Assembly (NCBI RefSeq): GCF_020162115.1
Contig: NZ_CP083911.1
Location: 1,116,001-1,180,000, forward strand
Source: Tepidimonas taiwanensis
Lineage (GTDB): Bacteria; Pseudomonadota; Gammaproteobacteria; Burkholderiales; Burkholderiaceae_C
DNA length: 64,000 nucleotides
Direction of reading: 5' to 3'
The notes beneath the pieces are model-generated. The model had not been told where the DNA came from. It saw only the letters and a list, made by a program, of their open reading frames with translations, and searched no databases. The translations under genes and the position numbers were made by a program. Of this stretch, positions 36,676 through 43,812 are shown piece after piece; the stretch's first letter is position 1; every line of letters begins with the position of its first letter.

Positions 36676-36918
36676 TCATGGCGCGCCGCGCCGGTCGCCG
36701 TAGCTGCGCTCGATCCGTATGACCGTGCGCCAAAAGCGCTCGACCTCGCGGGCCTCGACGCGCCCCACCTCGACCACCTCGCCGCGGAAGTTCCGATTGC
36801 TAAGCAGTCGCAGCCCGCCGCCGGGCATCGGCTCGACGTGCGTGAAGATCAGCAACTCGCCATCGTCGCGTCGTTCCAGGCGCACGATGCGCCGCAGCAT
36901 CGAAGTGGTGCCACTCAT
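36676..36918 (-). CDS. Hypothetical element protein, 80 residues
   Basis: I do not recognise this protein. It opens MSGTTSMLRRIVRLERRDDG, is rich in arginine and ends REVERFWRTVIRIERSYGDRRGAP, so it is basic and probably nucleic-acid or protein binding; no membrane segment is seen. The ATG at 36918 overlaps the stop of the 87-residue gene by 4 bp (ATGA), the same coupling seen along the cassette, which supports that it is real. It is the last gene of the cassette before the non-coding left end of the element. Confidence 0.7.
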   Translation of the reverse strand: MSGTTSMLRRIVRLERRDDGELLIFTHVEPMPGGGLRLLSNRNFRGEVVEVGRVEAREVERFWRTVIRIERSYGDRRGAP

Positions 36919-37178
36919 CGTTTCTCCTCCAGTGCGGTTAGGCGCTCTTCAAGCTCATCAACTCGGGTCGCCTCTAGCAGGGTCCGCAGCAAAAACCCGG
37001 CCGTGGTAGCCGTTTTTGCGTCAATCGACCCGCGCCGAAATTCACCGTACACCGCCGCGAGTTCGCGGCGAATCCCCCGCGCGTTGGTCAACGTCGGCCG
37101 CCGCCGGTAGCCGGGGGCCGGGTCGAGGATTTCCAGTTGCACATCAATGGGTTGGGGCTCTTTGTCGCGTGCTGTCAC
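36915..37178 (-). CDS. Hypothetical element protein, 87 residues
   Basis: I do not recognise this protein. It starts with GTG at 37178 overlapping the upstream stop as GTGA. The N-terminal third is polar (DKEPQPIDVQLEILDPAPGYRRR) and the C-terminal half is helical with a leucine-rich coiled coil (TTAGFLLRTLLEATRVDELEERLTALEEKR), suggesting oligomerisation. The downstream 80-residue gene overlaps its stop. Conservation of the overlaps makes a non-coding reading unlikely. Confidence 0.7.
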   Translation of the reverse strand: MTARDKEPQPIDVQLEILDPAPGYRRRPTLTNARGIRRELAAVYGEFRRGSIDAKTATTAGFLLRTLLEATRVDELEERLTALEEKR

Positions 37179-37870
37179 TGCTGGCCTCCCACGCGCTCAA
37201 CAGGCAGACGCTGCGGGCAACGATGCGGCCGCACAACGAACACGTCCGCCAGCGGCTGGCGCTCGGCTGCACACCACCAGCGGCTTGATGCCCCGGCCCG
37301 CAGGTGCGCGCACACCAGGCACGGCCGCCGATTGTCGCCCTCGCGCGCCGCCAGGTGCGCCGCATCCGCCGCAAGCTCGGCCTCGTCGTTGGTCAGCCCC
37401 ATCGCCAGCCCGCGCTCGATGGTGGCGGCCATCGCCCGGCATTCCTCCTCGCTCGCAGGCGGCCAAAACCGATCCCAGCCGGTCGGTGCGGCTGGCGCTT
37501 GCCGGTCGCGGGCCTCGAAAGCCGCGCAGCGCTCGGCGTGATCGGGGGATGGCCAGCGGATGCCGAAGCGTTCGGATAGCCCGGCCTCGACAGGCCGCGA
37601 ACATGTGCTGGCCTTGGTCAGGTGCGCGCACTGCCGACACGTGCGCCCGCTGGCGCTGGGTTGTGCCGTCGTGGGGGCCGGATCGTTTGCGGCTTCGGCT
37701 AGCAGAGCCACAAGCTCGGGCTTGTGCGGGGTCAGGATCGCAGCCCAGCGCTTCACGGCTTGCGCGTCGCCGCGCAGCTTGACTGTTCCAGGGGCGCTGC
37801 CGGGCAGCACCTCCACGCCGTCGCGCCGGGCTTGCTCCAGGATGTCGCGGGGAGTGGTGGCGGTTTTCAT
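37175..37870 (-). CDS. Cysteine-rich element protein with TubC_N-like N-terminus, 231 residues
   Basis: The first 60 residues (DILEQARRDGVEVLPGSAPGTVKLRGDAQAVKRWAAIL...ELVALL) resemble TubC_N-type docking helices found in some phage and synthetase proteins. The rest has two cysteine clusters: CRQCAHLTKASTC...ERC near residues 76-113 and RRPCLVCAHLRAG...WWC...HRC near 180-220, likely zinc-binding knuckles. A region between them (EEECRAMAATIERGLAMGLTNDEAELAADAAHLA) is helical. The ATG at 37870 overlaps the primase stop as ATGA. The function is unknown; a replication or host-takeover partner of the primase is a guess from position. Confidence 0.7.
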   Translation of the reverse strand: MKTATTPRDILEQARRDGVEVLPGSAPGTVKLRGDAQAVKRWAAILTPHKPELVALLAEAANDPAPTTAQPSASGRTCRQCAHLTKASTCSRPVEAGLSERFGIRWPSPDHAERCAAFEARDRQAPAAPTGWDRFWPPASEEECRAMAATIERGLAMGLTNDEAELAADAAHLAAREGDNRRPCLVCAHLRAGASSRWWCAAERQPLADVFVVRPHRCPQRLPVERVGGQQ

Positions 37871-40752
37871 AGGTCAACCTCCACGACGTCGCCGCCCGTG
37901 GCCGTGACGTTGCCACCCGCGGGGTATATACCTTTTTCGCGGGTGCCGCACATAGAATCAATGTCACCAATGTCACCGACGTCACCAGACGCCCCGTTTT
38001 TGGTGACGTCGGTGACGTCGGTGACGTTATTTCCTACTTGTTGGGGAGCGGCGAAAAAAGGGTATGCCATGCGGCCAATCTCACACATGACCCGACCAAC
38101 CGACCGCGTGTGCGATTCCACCTCAACCTTGATGCCCAATTGCCCCAGCGCCGGGCTATACCGCCTCAAGGCATCCCCTAGCCCACGTGGTGACCGTGGC
38201 CAGTAGTCCGACGCCTCGTGCGCGGGGCGGTCGCGGTTGAGCAGGTCGAGCAGCTCGCCCACGCTGCCGCGGAAACTGCGGCCAGCCTCCACCATCTTGA
38301 CGATGGCCATCGCCACGGGGCTTGCATCGATGGTGCGCTGGATGCTTTGCCGCCGGTGCCCCGCGTAGAGCTCGAGGAAGTGCCCGGGCTTGTGCCCCAG
38401 CACACGCGCGATGGCCTCGCCCAATTGGGCGAAGTCGGCCAGGCGCGGCAGCGCCCAGCTCTCGCGCTTGACCTCTGGCAGCACGCGCAGCGCGTTGCAA
38501 AACAGGTCGAGCAGCCCGGCAAAGATGGTGGGCGCGTCGCGCTCGGTCGCCTCGCGGATTTGCTCATCGGTCCGGCGCTGGGCCAGACGCGGCAGATGGA
38601 TGCATACCGCCCGGTCGAGCAGGTCGGGGCGCGTGATCACGGGGTTGATGCCATTCACCGCGATGGGCCGGTGGGCTTTGAGTACGGCCTCTTCGCTGTC
38701 GGTGTAGAGCCGCCGCGCCGCAAAGCCCGCGCCCGTGGAAATCGCGCACATGGCGTCGGACTGGTCGGCGCTCAGGGTGGACAGGTTTTCGAAGCTCAAT
38801 AGGTGCGCATTGGCCGCCGCCACATACAGGTCTTCGGTTGTCTTGGGTCGGCCGCGCAGCGGCACATCGCTTGGATCAACGAACCCGCGCAGGATGCGTT
38901 GCGCCGTGGACTTCGCCGCGCCTTGTTCCCCGGAAAGCTCCAACACCGCATAGGGTGTGTCGGCTCGCCAGCACTCGAGCAGCCATGCCAGCACCAGCAG
39001 CCGGTCGGCCTCCGGCACATTGACCAAGTTCCACAGCAGGCCGACGTCGCCGCGGGCCGCAGGCTCTGGCATGGCGCGGGTGGCCTTGCTGCGCAGGAAT
39101 CGAACCGGTGGATGCTCGACGATGCGCCAGCCGCCGGGTGTGAGCAGGATTGCCCGCCAGCGCGGATCGCCGATGTCCAGCCAATAGCCCTCGTCGGTCT
39201 TCGCCACCCGCAGCGCTGGGGTGTGCTCTTCGCCCTCGAATTTGGCTTTGCCGCTCAGCGCGGTCGTGGCGGCCTTCAGCGCCTCCGATCCCGGCGCGGC
39301 TCCCAGCTCCGTGAACGCCAGATGCGCCAGCCAATCGCGAAAGCCGGTCGAGTCGATGCGCCAGTGCTGCACCTCGCCCGCCGACCCCGCGAACGATGCG
39401 AACGCCTCGCCATCCGGGTCGTGCCACAGCGTGCAGCGCTCGGCGGCGAGCTCGGCCAGTGTGGTGGCCTGTGACTGGGGCGCGCCGTCCGCTTCCTCGG
39501 ATCGCAGCAGCTTATCCAGGGCCGTGACGCCGATCTTGGGGCAGGCCGCTTTGAGCTCCACGCGCAGCGCTTGATACCCGCCGGGGTCGCGATCCCGCAG
39601 GTCGCGCAGCGCGTCCAAGGTCGAACCCCGGCAGGCGCGCCAGAATGCCGCCGGATCGCCAGCACGCGCCAGCTCGAGCAGGTGCGCCACTGCCTCGGCG
39701 GGGTCTGGGTCGGCCTTCGCTGGGTCGTGGCCATCGTCCGACGGCTCAGGCTCCGGCCGCTCGACGTGCTCGAACGCCTCGCGCACCGCATCGAGCCCGC
39801 GCGCCACGTGCAAATCGTTGAAATCTGCGCGCTCGCCAAGCTCTGCGGGTGGGGCCACGATGCCGCACCCCAGCGCCCGCGCAGCCTTCACCGCCTCGGG
39901 GTGGGGCTGGCCGCCTTCGCTCAGGTCGGCGGCAATCACGAGTTCCAGGCCGGGGCGCTCCGCGCGGATTGCCTCGCCAGCCGCCTTCAAGTTGTTGACC
40001 GACAGCGCAGCGGCCACCACCTCGCCCAGCGCTTCGGCGATGCTCAGCGCGGTCGCCACGCCCTCGGCCAGCACCAGCCGCCCAGCCTCCGGCAGCGGGC
40101 CGGTTGCCCAGATGCCGCCGCGCTTTCGGCCTCCCGATAGCGCCGCCTTGCGTCCAAGCTCATCAATGAATTCGACGCTCGATAGCTCGCCACCGACGCG
40201 CACCGGCGCAATCAGGATGGGCCCCTGGAGCAGCTCGCCGCCAGACTGCGCCCGGTAGCCGGTCAGCTCGGCCAGTCGGTCGGCGTCCAGCTCGCCCAGG
40301 GTCTCGGTGGGCTGAACGCGTTTGCGCACCAGGTAGGGGTGATCCGCTCCAGCGGGCCGGGCAGCGTCCCACACGCGCGCCGCCACTTCGCGCGCGCGCT
40401 GGGCTTTCGCCTCGCGCTCGGCGTCGTGCTGCGCGGTCGGTGCCGTGCGCGGCCGGGCTGGGACGGACGGCATGGCAGCGTCTCCGCGCCAGCCGTTGCG
40501 CTTCGCTTCGTGGAACAGGCTCGCCACGGTCACGCCGCCGGAGCAGCGGATCGACCGCCACGTATCGCGGGCCGCGCGGGGGTCGTAGTTGCTTGCGCCA
40601 GCGCTCCACGAGTTCCAGATGTCAAACCCGTCATCGCCCAGCGCTTCCTTGATCCCCATCGCCATGCGAACCCAGGTTTGCCGGTCGTGCGGATCGATGC
40701 ATGCCAGGGCGCTGCGGATGCGCTCGGCGGGGTCGGTGCCCATCGTGATCAT
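37867..40752 (-). CDS. Element replication protein: PriCT-Toprim primase with helicase-like ATPase domain
   Basis: A 961-residue protein. Residues about 10-85 match PriCT_2 (DRQTWVRMAMGIKEALGDDGFDIWNSWS), residues about 130-330 a Toprim-type primase (RLVLAEGVATALSIAEAL near 226 and LELVIAADLSEGG near 265), and residues about 560-760 a P-loop ATPase with Walker A SGEQGAAKST near 605 and a Walker B-like LLSFENL near 660, as in satellite and plasmid primase-helicases. The tail (residues about 910-940) encodes repeats such as VTDVTDVT and DVGDIGDID that come from the iteron-like DNA at 37963-38028. It should start element replication. The ATG at 40752 overlaps the preceding stop as ATGA. Confidence 0.82.
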   Translation of the reverse strand: MITMGTDPAERIRSALACIDPHDRQTWVRMAMGIKEALGDDGFDIWNSWSAGASNYDPRAARDTWRSIRCSGGVTVASLFHEAKRNGWRGDAAMPSVPARPRTAPTAQHDAEREAKAQRAREVAARVWDAARPAGADHPYLVRKRVQPTETLGELDADRLAELTGYRAQSGGELLQGPILIAPVRVGGELSSVEFIDELGRKAALSGGRKRGGIWATGPLPEAGRLVLAEGVATALSIAEALGEVVAAALSVNNLKAAGEAIRAERPGLELVIAADLSEGGQPHPEAVKAARALGCGIVAPPAELGERADFNDLHVARGLDAVREAFEHVERPEPEPSDDGHDPAKADPDPAEAVAHLLELARAGDPAAFWRACRGSTLDALRDLRDRDPGGYQALRVELKAACPKIGVTALDKLLRSEEADGAPQSQATTLAELAAERCTLWHDPDGEAFASFAGSAGEVQHWRIDSTGFRDWLAHLAFTELGAAPGSEALKAATTALSGKAKFEGEEHTPALRVAKTDEGYWLDIGDPRWRAILLTPGGWRIVEHPPVRFLRSKATRAMPEPAARGDVGLLWNLVNVPEADRLLVLAWLLECWRADTPYAVLELSGEQGAAKSTAQRILRGFVDPSDVPLRGRPKTTEDLYVAAANAHLLSFENLSTLSADQSDAMCAISTGAGFAARRLYTDSEEAVLKAHRPIAVNGINPVITRPDLLDRAVCIHLPRLAQRRTDEQIREATERDAPTIFAGLLDLFCNALRVLPEVKRESWALPRLADFAQLGEAIARVLGHKPGHFLELYAGHRRQSIQRTIDASPVAMAIVKMVEAGRSFRGSVGELLDLLNRDRPAHEASDYWPRSPRGLGDALRRYSPALGQLGIKVEVESHTRSVGRVMCEIGRMAYPFFAAPQQVGNNVTDVTDVTKNGASGDVGDIGDIDSMCGTREKGIYPAGGNVTATGGDVVEVDL
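37963..38028. repeat. Inverted array of 9-bp iteron-like repeats inside the primase gene
   Basis: Three GTCACC units at 37963, 37972 and 37981 (9-bp period) face three GGTGACGTC/T units at 38002-38010, 38011-38019 and 38020-38028, separated by 15 bp. A seventh, one-mismatch unit lies at 37903-37911 and the palindrome GGTATATACC at 37923-37932. The arrays can also pair into a hairpin of about 26 bp. The form fits a Rep-bound replication origin. Confidence 0.65.
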
Positions 40753-40940
40753 GACCGCACCCCCTCAATTCCCAGCTCGCGCTCGAGCTTGGCGATAATC
40801 GCCAGGGCGCAATCGAGCTTCGCGGAAACCGCCGCGTACCAGTCGGCCGCTGGCGCGGTAAAATTCCGCTGCATTTCTTCCTTGCCCCCCTGTTGCCCGG
40901 CCCCCGCCGGGCTTTCTTTTTCAGCGGCTGCAAGTGTCAT
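40749..40940 (-). CDS. Small element protein, 63 residues
   Basis: I do not recognise this protein. It begins MTLAAAEKESPAG, has a polar alanine/glutamine-rich first half and an amphipathic helix near the end (YAAVSAKLDCALAIIAKLERELGIEGV). It sits between alpA and the primase gene and overlaps both by 4 bp (ATGA at each junction), so it is translated as part of the cassette. The ATG at 40940 is chosen because it overlaps the alpA stop. A regulator or primase cofactor is possible. Confidence 0.65.
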   Translation of the reverse strand: MTLAAAEKESPAGAGQQGGKEEMQRNFTAPAADWYAAVSAKLDCALAIIAKLERELGIEGVRS

Positions 40941-41176
40941 GCGCCACCTCCTTGCGCGCGGCTGCGCTCGATTCGCGCGGCCAGCCATGCATCGATTTCG
41001 GCCTCAACCCAGCCGACGGCGCGCGCGCCTAGCTGCACGGGGCGCGGAAACGTGGGGTCGAAGTCGCCGGGGCGCTTCGGATTGGGCCGCAGGCGCGCGT
41101 ATATCGAGGAACGCGACAAGCCTGTGCGCTCTTCGACCTGCTTCCGTCGGAGGATGACGGGGCTTTTTTCAGCCAT
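40937..41176 (-). CDS. alpA: AlpA-type excisionase/regulator
   Basis: A 79-residue protein with the AlpA pattern: RRKQVEERTGLSRSSIYARLRPN is the MerR-like helix-turn-helix, followed by FPRPVQLGARAVGWVEAEIDAWLAARI. AlpA proteins activate or direct excision of P4-like and CP4-57-type elements by acting with the integrase. A GGAG site precedes the ATG at 41176, and the 114-bp gap upstream of it holds the likely promoter of the six-gene cassette. It overlaps the 63-residue gene by ATGA. Confidence 0.85.
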   Translation of the reverse strand: MAEKSPVILRRKQVEERTGLSRSSIYARLRPNPKRPGDFDPTFPRPVQLGARAVGWVEAEIDAWLAARIERSRAQGGGA

Positions 41177-41290
41177 GCTAGTAACTCCTAAGCAAGCGCC
41201 GGAACATACCGGCATGGCTGCGATGATCTTTTGGACCCGCTGATCAGTCGAAGAAATTCGAAAGATTTTTCGGGCGCGAATCTTCCAGAT

Positions 41291-42304
41291 TCACGTTAGC
41301 CGAATCTGGGCCTTGCGCACATCGTCATAGGTCACTTCAAGGTCAGGGTCATCGAGCACGACATCGGCCACGATAGCTACAGCGCGCTGCGCTTGCGGGG
41401 TGTTCGCTTCGATTCCGTGAACCTCCCGCAGCACGTGCAAAAAAGCGCGCAGGTATTCCACCTTGGGGCTGTGCTTTCGCGATGCGACGGCGGCCCCGAC
41501 CATGCCGCCGTGCTCCGGGCTGTAATCGCGCGCAGCGTCGGCTAGCGTGTCCAATAGTTCCGCAAGGCTTGGGGCGGTCTGCCACGCCAGATGCACCGCA
41601 TCCCCCCCGCGGCTTGGTCCTAGCACGATGGTGTCTGGCCCGGCGCTGCTGGCATCCGCCTCACCTTCGCGTTCTGGGGCTAGCCCCAGGGACCGGCGGT
41701 CGGATCGCCACATGTGCAGATTGCGCCCGTCATCTTCGCGGCTGTCGGTGCTGCGCAGCAGTTCGGCAACCGAGTAAAACACCCCTGGCCGGTATAGGCC
41801 GGTGTCGTGAAAGCGCCGCAGTAGTTCGCTCAATTCGCGGGCCTTGCTTTCGATGGCGGCTGCCAGGTCTGCCGCTTGTTTCAGTTCGTCCCGAAATGGG
41901 CGGTAGTCGAGTCGTGACGCCCACGCCGCGTAAATGAATCCGCGCTGCTGCATGTCGCCGGGCCATTCGCGAACGATCAGCCGGTAGGCTTCTTTCATCC
42001 GCGCGTCGTAGCCAAGCCGCCGTATCGCGCCCACGTCGTAACGGGTCTGCTCGATGCTCTGTGACTGCCGCGCGATTTCACGCCGCAGGTTGAGAATCTT
42101 TTCGCTCAACCACTTCGGCGCTTCACCAGCGGGCAAACGCCCGGCTTTCGCCAAACACTCGTTCAGTTCGCCCCGTAGCCTTGCCAATTCGGCCTCGGCG
42201 CGTCGCAGGCTACCGACCAAGCCGTCGCCGCTGCCTTTGCCGCCGTGCAGGTATGCGTTCAAAGCCTGTCGCACCGCTAGCGGTACGAAATCCGGAAACT
42301 TCAT
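41291..42304 (-). CDS. Element protein of unknown function with coiled-coil N-terminus, 337 residues
   Basis: I do not recognise this protein. Residues about 30-100 are strongly helical and coiled-coil-like (RRAEAELARLRGELNECLAKAG and KWLSEKILNLRREIARQSQSIEQT). The middle is an ordered domain (KEAYRLIVREWPGDMQQRGFIYAAWASRLDYRPF) and the C-terminal half is acidic with SRKHSPKVEYLRAFLHVLREVHG near residue 280. There is no signal peptide, membrane segment, nuclease or helicase motif. It lies between int and alpA, an accessory position that in satellites often carries helper-interference or defence genes. It is the best candidate cargo gene of the element. Confidence 0.7.
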   Translation of the reverse strand: MKFPDFVPLAVRQALNAYLHGGKGSGDGLVGSLRRAEAELARLRGELNECLAKAGRLPAGEAPKWLSEKILNLRREIARQSQSIEQTRYDVGAIRRLGYDARMKEAYRLIVREWPGDMQQRGFIYAAWASRLDYRPFRDELKQAADLAAAIESKARELSELLRRFHDTGLYRPGVFYSVAELLRSTDSREDDGRNLHMWRSDRRSLGLAPEREGEADASSAGPDTIVLGPSRGGDAVHLAWQTAPSLAELLDTLADAARDYSPEHGGMVGAAVASRKHSPKVEYLRAFLHVLREVHGIEANTPQAQRAVAIVADVVLDDPDLEVTYDDVRKAQIRLT

Positions 42305-42365
42305 TGCGCGCCCCCTTGCGCCCCCCCCCTTGTCTGGTGCCGCACCAGCCGGGGCGGGGGTCCCC

Positions 42366-42412
42366 GGTTTTCGCCCCCGGTGATCAGCCGGGGGCTAGGT
42401 GCGGCGAAAACC
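42366..42412. terminator. Nested inverted repeats directly after int
   Basis: GGTTTTCGC (42366-42374) pairs with GCGAAAACC (42404-42412), and inside them GCCCCCGG (42373-42380) pairs with CCGGGGGC (42388-42395). The outer arm ends 1 bp before the int stop codon. A terminator is the simplest reading, though no T tract follows. Confidence 0.45.
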
Positions 42413-43621
42413 TCACGCCGCGCTTGCCAGCCGCACCACGTGCGCACCGCCGCCGGTGGCGAAGCGCCCCCATGCGTCCATCAGCTCGCGACGGCGGTCG
42501 AACAGGTCGGATCGCTGGTAGGCGGCCTCCACCTTGTCCGCGTTGACGTGGGCTAGCGCCGCCTCGGACACGCTGCGCGGAAAGTGGGTCTGTTCCTCGC
42601 ACCAAGTGCGGAATCCCGCGCGGAAACCGTGCACGGTCGCGCCGGGGGCGATGCCGTGCAGGGCTTTGTTCAGCGCAACGTCGCTCAGCAGCCCGCCGCG
42701 TGCGCCGGGAAACACCAGCGCCGCGCCCTCACCGCGCAAGGCGGCCATCTCGCGCAGGATCGCCAGCGCCGGGGCCGATAGCGGAACCCGGTGCGGCCTT
42801 GCCGCCTTCATGCGCTGCGCGGGTATCGACCATGTGGCAGTGTCGAGGTCGATTTCATCCCAGCGCGCGCCGCGCGCCTCACCGCTTCGCGCTGCCGTCA
42901 GGATCAGAAAGCGCAGGCACGCCGCCGATGTGTGTGCTTTGCTCTTCAGCTCCGCCATGATGCGCGGCACGTCGGAATAGGGCGCTGCGGCATGGTGCTC
43001 GCGTGTGCGCACCTTGCGCGGCTGCGGCAGCAGCTTGTCGAGTACTCCCCTCCACCGCGCCGGGTTGCGCGTGCCGTCACACAGCCCGTGCACGGCGGCG
43101 TAGTCCAACACGGCCTCGATTCGCGCGCGAAGCCGGGTTGCAGTCTCGGTCTTTTCGCTCCACAGCGGCCCGAGAATCGCCATGACGTCGGTCAGCGTCA
43201 CATCCGAGGGCAGCTTGTTACCGATCTTCGGGAAGGCGTAGTCGCGAAGGGTGTTAGCCCATTGCTGCGCGTGCTTCGGGTTGCGCCATCCCGCGCGCTT
43301 GGATTCGATCAGCTCGGCAGCGCATCGCGCGAAGGTCTTTTCTTCCTCGGACTCGACACGGCGCACCAGCTGCGCGGGGTCTTTGCCATCGGCAAGCGCT
43401 TTCCGCATCTGTTCCGCAAGGCTGCGCGCCTCGGCCAATGACCGGGTATGCAGCGGGCCTAGCCCGATTTCGCGCACACGCGCGCCCGCCTTGTACCGGA
43501 ACACCCAGGCCCGCGAGTCCGGGCCGCGAACGCGAAGGTACAGATTCGCGCCGTCTGCATGCGTGCCAGGCCCCAGGCTGGCCACTTGCCGCGCGCTCAG
43601 GATGTGCAATTTCGTCGCCAT
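42413..43621 (-). CDS. int: Tyrosine integrase (P4/DUF4102 type)
   Basis: A 402-residue recombinase. The N-terminal DUF4102 arm-binding domain (LYLRVRGPDSRAWVFRYKAGARVREIGLG) and the SAM-like core-binding domain precede the catalytic domain. Catalytic residues are visible: arginine in LTAARSGEARGARWDEI near 255, the HxxR box in HGFRAGFRTWC near 335, histidine in ALAHVN near 362 and the nucleophile tyrosine in KVEAAYQRSDL near 372. It should recombine the attL and attR cores at tRNA-Ser. The ATG at 43621 follows a GGAG site. It is encoded next to the tRNA-distal end and reads toward the tRNA. Confidence 0.9.
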   Translation of the reverse strand: MATKLHILSARQVASLGPGTHADGANLYLRVRGPDSRAWVFRYKAGARVREIGLGPLHTRSLAEARSLAEQMRKALADGKDPAQLVRRVESEEEKTFARCAAELIESKRAGWRNPKHAQQWANTLRDYAFPKIGNKLPSDVTLTDVMAILGPLWSEKTETATRLRARIEAVLDYAAVHGLCDGTRNPARWRGVLDKLLPQPRKVRTREHHAAAPYSDVPRIMAELKSKAHTSAACLRFLILTAARSGEARGARWDEIDLDTATWSIPAQRMKAARPHRVPLSAPALAILREMAALRGEGAALVFPGARGGLLSDVALNKALHGIAPGATVHGFRAGFRTWCEEQTHFPRSVSEAALAHVNADKVEAAYQRSDLFDRRRELMDAWGRFATGGGAHVVRLASAA

Positions 43622-43646
43622 GAAAAACTCTCCGCCCAACCCTTCC

Positions 43647-43670
43647 GGTCTTACACGCGGTCTTACACGC
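43647..43670 (+). repeat. Tandem GGTCTTACACGC repeats near attR (candidate integrase arm sites)
   Basis: The 12-mer occurs twice in tandem (43647-43658 and 43659-43670), 26 bp upstream of the int start codon. Its first eight bases equal the paired repeats at 36290-36309. It may both bind integrase for recombination and let integrase control its own promoter. Confidence 0.6.
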
Positions 43671-43787
43671 TTGCACGGATTCTATCGGTTTTCGGCGGAT
43701 GCCATCGGAACACGAGGAAAACTAAACCGTTGATCTATAGAGGAAAACCGGATTTCGCCGGAATCCAGCGGAATCGAGTTATGGGGA

Positions 43788-43802
43788 CCCTCTCTCCGCC
43801 AA
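43788..43802 (+). repeat. attR core repeat (tRNA-distal side)
   Basis: CCCTCTCTCCGCCAA, identical to the tRNA 3' end at 36221-36235. It lies 10 bp after the stop codon of the GGDEF-EAL gene, marking the far end of the element. Confidence 0.85.
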
Positions 43803-43812
43803 AACGGCGCGC

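Larger units (their letters stand above)
36221..43802. mobile_element. Integrated satellite-like element at tRNA-Ser, about 7.57 kb
   Basis: The segment is bounded by a 15-bp direct repeat (36221-36235 and 43788-43802), starts at the tRNA 3' end and carries its own integrase next to the far end. All eight genes read toward the tRNA: int, a 337-residue unknown, alpA, a 63-residue protein, a primase-helicase, and 231-, 87- and 80-residue unknowns. Six of them overlap successively by 4 bp. There are no capsid, tail, terminase, lysis, conjugation or known defence genes. The int-AlpA-primase set resembles P4-type satellites and small integrative elements. It could be a satellite, a degenerate phage or a self-replicating island; sequence alone does not decide. 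Confidence 0.8.

Noticed and set aside
37963..38028. Reading the 9-bp repeat block as a CRISPR array or microsatellite
   Set aside because: Units are 9 bp, in two facing groups of three, with no spacers; it does not have CRISPR form and is embedded in a coding frame.
41278..41292. A short inverted repeat (GAATCT/AGATTC) at the stop of the 337-residue gene as a terminator
   Set aside because: The stem is only 6 bp with no T tract; it is too weak to call.
36221..43802. Calling the element a complete prophage
   Set aside because: No capsid, tail, terminase, portal or lysis gene is present and there is no room for them.
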